Below, one piece after another: positions 30,487 to 32,093 of a stretch of 32,093 nt of DNA. The number at the start of each line of letters is the position of its first letter. Position 1 is the first letter of the stretch. The DNA is from JBDIBA01 sp039812705 (GTDB lineage Bacteria; Actinomycetota; Acidimicrobiia; Acidimicrobiales; JBBSGY01), in NCBI GenBank assembly GCA_039812705.1, contig JBDIBA010000023.1:1-32093 (forward strand), written 5' to 3'. The translations under genes were made by a program, and so were the position numbers. The notes under the pieces were generated by a model, which saw only the letters and a list, made by a program, of their open reading frames with translations, had not been told where the DNA came from and did not search any database.

Positions 30487-30891
30487 ATGAGACTGAAGCT
30501 CAAAACCCGCACCGAGCTAGATGAGCACTACCGCATTCAAGCCCGCAAGCACGATATTCATGTATCAGACCAAGCAGTCTCAGTCATTGCCACTCAAGGA
30601 TTACACGGCATGTTCAGTTCGCTTGGACTCCTCGATGTGTTCATCAAGCGGAGAGTTATTCTTATCGACGGTGAACATGTGGCCGTTTTCCGCGCTTCAT
30701 GTTCACAAATGAAGCTAAAGGACGTCATAGCTGCTGGTCCCTTGAGCGCTGTTTCGAATGTGCGAACTTTTCTTAGGTATCAGCATTGGGTTCTCGGAGA
30801 GGATACGTTTGTGATTCACCCGGGCGAACTCGCGCGGGCCGAGGAGCGCAGCGGTGGTGCAGTATCCATTCCATCGCATCTCATTGAATAG
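30487..30891 (+). CDS. Hypothetical protein near an IS element
   Basis: 134 residues from ATG 30487, with AAAGG 6 nt upstream. The N-terminal part (LDEHYRIQARKHDIHVSDQAVSVIATQGLHGMFSSLGLLDVFIKRRVILIDGEHVAVF) and the rest give no family I recognise; there are no membrane segments. Its codon use is more AT-rich and less regular than the genes to the left, and it borders an IS3-type element, so it may belong to an accessory or transferred segment. A longer in-frame form from 30394 exists but is Ser/Ala-rich and unconvincing. Confidence 0.55.
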   Translation: MRLKLKTRTELDEHYRIQARKHDIHVSDQAVSVIATQGLHGMFSSLGLLDVFIKRRVILIDGEHVAVFRASCSQMKLKDVIAAGPLSAVSNVRTFLRYQHWVLGEDTFVIHPGELARAEERSGGAVSIPSHLIE

Positions 30892-31083
30892 CCAGTCACG
30901 ATTCACGTGGTTCCCTGCATTTGATCCCCGTCAGGCTATCGAGCCGTTGACTTCCGTGCTTTAAGCGATTCGACACGATTGAAAGAAAGTCGCATCTATA
31001 CGGTTTTCAACTTGGACGCTCCTGTCAAATCGACCGAGTTGATAGCAAAATGTGAGAAACAACGCTCAAGAAGAACCGCGACC
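30892..31083. other. IS flank without a gene
   Basis: The stretch between the hypothetical gene and the IS end holds no reading frame or hairpin that I can support. Confidence 0.4.
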
Positions 31084-31111
31084 TGAACCGCGCCGGGAAT
31101 ACCGGAGACTC
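31084..31111. repeat. Putative IS3 terminal inverted repeat (one end)
   Basis: TGAACCGCGCCGGGAATACC and the following CGGAGACT resemble the terminal repeats of IS3-family elements from actinobacteria. The partner is not in the window, so this rests on position and form only. Confidence 0.5.
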
Positions 31112-31122
31112 GTTTGCTTTGA

Positions 31123-32006
31123 TTACGCAGCCTCAGCTGCGTTGTGTTGTTGACGGTAGTAGATCTGTTCGAACTCGGTTGGCGGCATGTCGCCGATCTC
31201 ACCGTGTAGTCGTTGGTTGTTGAACCAGTCGATGTAGAGCAGCGTCTCGATCTCGACGTGTTCGTGCGTTCGCCATGGGCGTTGTCGGTTGATCAGCTCG
31301 GTCTTGTAAAGGCCGATCGTCGACTCGGCCATCGCGTTGTCATACGCGTCACCAACTGTTCCGATGCTCGGTGCAGCTCCTGCTTCTTGCAATCGTTCGG
31401 TCTAGCGAATCGACGTATATTGCGATCCGGCGTCTGAGTGACACGTGACACCTTCGACGTTGCCGTTACGTGTCCAGATCGCCATCTCCAGCGTGTCGAG
31501 CACGAGATCGGTTGTCATTGAAGTCGCTGCTCGCCAACCAACGATTCGCCGGCTGAACGCATCGATTACGAATGCGACGTAGACCATGCCTGACCACGTC
31601 GCTACATAGGTGAAGTCGGTGACCCACAGCTGATTCGGTCGTGTTGCCGTGAAGTTGCGATCAACGAGGTCTGCTGGACAAGTCGCTTGCGGATCAGCCC
31701 TGGTTGTGCGGTGTTTCTTGCGACGTCGCACGCCTTCGATGCCATTTCGTTCATCAATCGCCGCACTCGACACCACGAGATGTCGACACCCTCGCGTTTG
31801 AGTTGCTTGACGACTTTGCGGAAGCCATAGACCTTGCGGTTCTGATCGAACACGCGCCGGATCTCGGTCTTCAGTTCGCCGTCACGAACCTGGCGCTTCG
31901 ACGGCGGCCGAGTCTTTCGTTCGTGATGGGTTCCGGGCCGAGCACCGAGTGCTCGACAGACAGACTCGACCCCAAAGTGAGGATGTGCGTCAATGAACGC
32001 GCTCAC
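31123..32006 (-). pseudogene. IS3-family transposase OrfB (DDE, rve domain), broken
   Basis: Three pieces of one protein. The N-terminal part (VSAFIDAHPHFGVESVCRALG; KTEIRRVFDQNRKVYGFRKVVKQLKREG) runs in one frame to RRLMNE. The core (GIEGVRRRKKHRTTRADP, TRPNQLWVTDFTYVATWSG, CHSDAGSQYTSIR) continues in the next frame. The C-terminal part (TERLQEAGAAPSIGTVGDAYDNAMAESTIGLYKTELI) follows a TAG at 31404-31402. The frame is restored by adding one A to the AAA run at 31745-31747 (plus-strand TTT), so a 1-bp deletion is likely. The TAG stands where family members usually have Tyr (IRYTERL), a one-base TAC to TAG change. DDE residues are otherwise present. Confidence 0.88.
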
Positions 32007-32093
32007 CTGCGCCGGTGTGGGTCGGCCTCCTGTGCGAAAAAAGCCGAGGCGGCTTTCAAGATCTCGTTCGTTCGGCGAAGTTCCTTGTTCTCG
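32003..32093 (-). CDS. IS3-family OrfA, C-terminal end (partial)
   Basis: The last 29 codons read ENKELRRTNEILKAASAFFAQ and end ADPHRRR, stop TGA at 32005-32003. This is the leucine-zipper-like end of IS3 OrfA. The rest lies outside the window. OrfB is reached by a -1 shift at the T6C site. Confidence 0.8.
   Translation of the reverse strand, partial: ENKELRRTNEILKAASAFFAQEADPHRRR
32036..32042 (-). other. Programmed -1 frameshift site (TTTTTTC)
   Basis: In the transcribed strand, GCT TTT TTC GCA of OrfA can slip one base back to TTT TTT CGC, entering the OrfB frame (FFRTGGRPTPAQVSAF). This is the expected position for OrfAB fusion in IS3 elements. Confidence 0.65.

Larger units (their letters stand above)
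31084..32093 (-). mobile_element. IS3-family insertion sequence, decayed, continues past the window
   Basis: The element carries the orfA end, a slippery -1 frameshift site and orfB, all on the minus strand. Its left terminus is placed at TGAACCGCGCCGGGAATACC (31084 onward), which has the TG start and GC-rich form of IS3-family ends and lies 39 nt past the orfB stop. The other end lies beyond 32093, so terminal inverted repeats and target duplication cannot be checked. The transposase is inactivated by a frameshift and a stop codon. Confidence 0.85.

Noticed and set aside
30195..30512. 105-codon minus-strand frame upstream of the gene at 30487
   Set aside because: It overlaps the start of the plus-strand gene, lacks a ribosome site, and shows no recognisable domain; neither frame is strongly supported but the + gene has AAAGG and a better size.
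1..32093. CRISPR arrays, rRNA or tRNA genes, riboswitches, prophage genes
   Set aside because: No regularly spaced repeats, RNA gene signatures or phage structural proteins were seen on either strand.

Overview
The window reads as chromosomal DNA of an actinobacterium. The clues are a single-membrane (secretin-less) Tad/Flp pilus locus, a BldC/excisionase-like small regulator, separate NHEJ-type ligase and polymerase modules, a VanW-family protein, a geranylgeranyl-reductase-family flavoprotein, and at least three genes with a TANNNT element 7 nt before the start codon, as in actinobacterial leaderless promoters. GC is moderate (mid-50s % by eye). Acidimicrobiia or a neighbouring lineage would fit, but no rRNA or marker gene is present to settle this.

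Positions 1-168 hold the 3' end of an unidentified + strand gene. Positions 278-9829 (minus strand) are one long Tad-type pilus locus. In transcription order it is cpaB, tadZ/cpaE-like, cpaF/tadA ATPase, tadB, tadC, a 58-aa Flp prepilin, two TadE-like pseudopilins, a TadG-like pseudopilin, then three exported or anchored proteins: a Cys-pair protein, a PKD-domain protein, and an Asp/Asn/Gly/Tyr-rich single-pass protein with an NTF2-like outer domain. Many junctions are 4-nt ATGA overlaps. A related GTATCAT(A/G)ATAC palindrome occurs both upstream of cpaB and across the pilin start codon, and a BldC-like regulator is encoded divergently from cpaB. No prepilin peptidase is seen.

Positions 10363-12282 carry a shared bidirectional hairpin, a 193-aa protein with two possible Sm/SH3-like beta modules, and a 432-aa membrane protein with a long charged tail. 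Positions 12400-18530 hold housekeeping and accessory genes: a TIM-barrel isomerase-like protein, a CAP-domain secreted protein, an SCP2-like protein, a membrane-anchored thermonuclease whose 5' end also carries an open second frame, a PAP2 phosphatase, a RecB-like Fe-S nuclease, an alpha/beta hydrolase and a DUF72 protein.

Positions 18563-24305 (+ strand) hold malQ, an orphan family-3 solute-binding lipoprotein, an ABC-2 exporter pair and an ATP-dependent DNA ligase. The ligase overlaps tail to tail with a LigD-type polymerase-domain gene (24286-25326, minus). That gene ends a minus-strand run of VanW protein, TIGR01777 epimerase, flavoprotein and PolDom.

The right end (29406-30891) holds small unknown genes with several hairpins and palindromes. 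It ends in a decayed IS3-family element (31084 to beyond the window edge) whose transposase carries one frameshift and one nonsense lesion.
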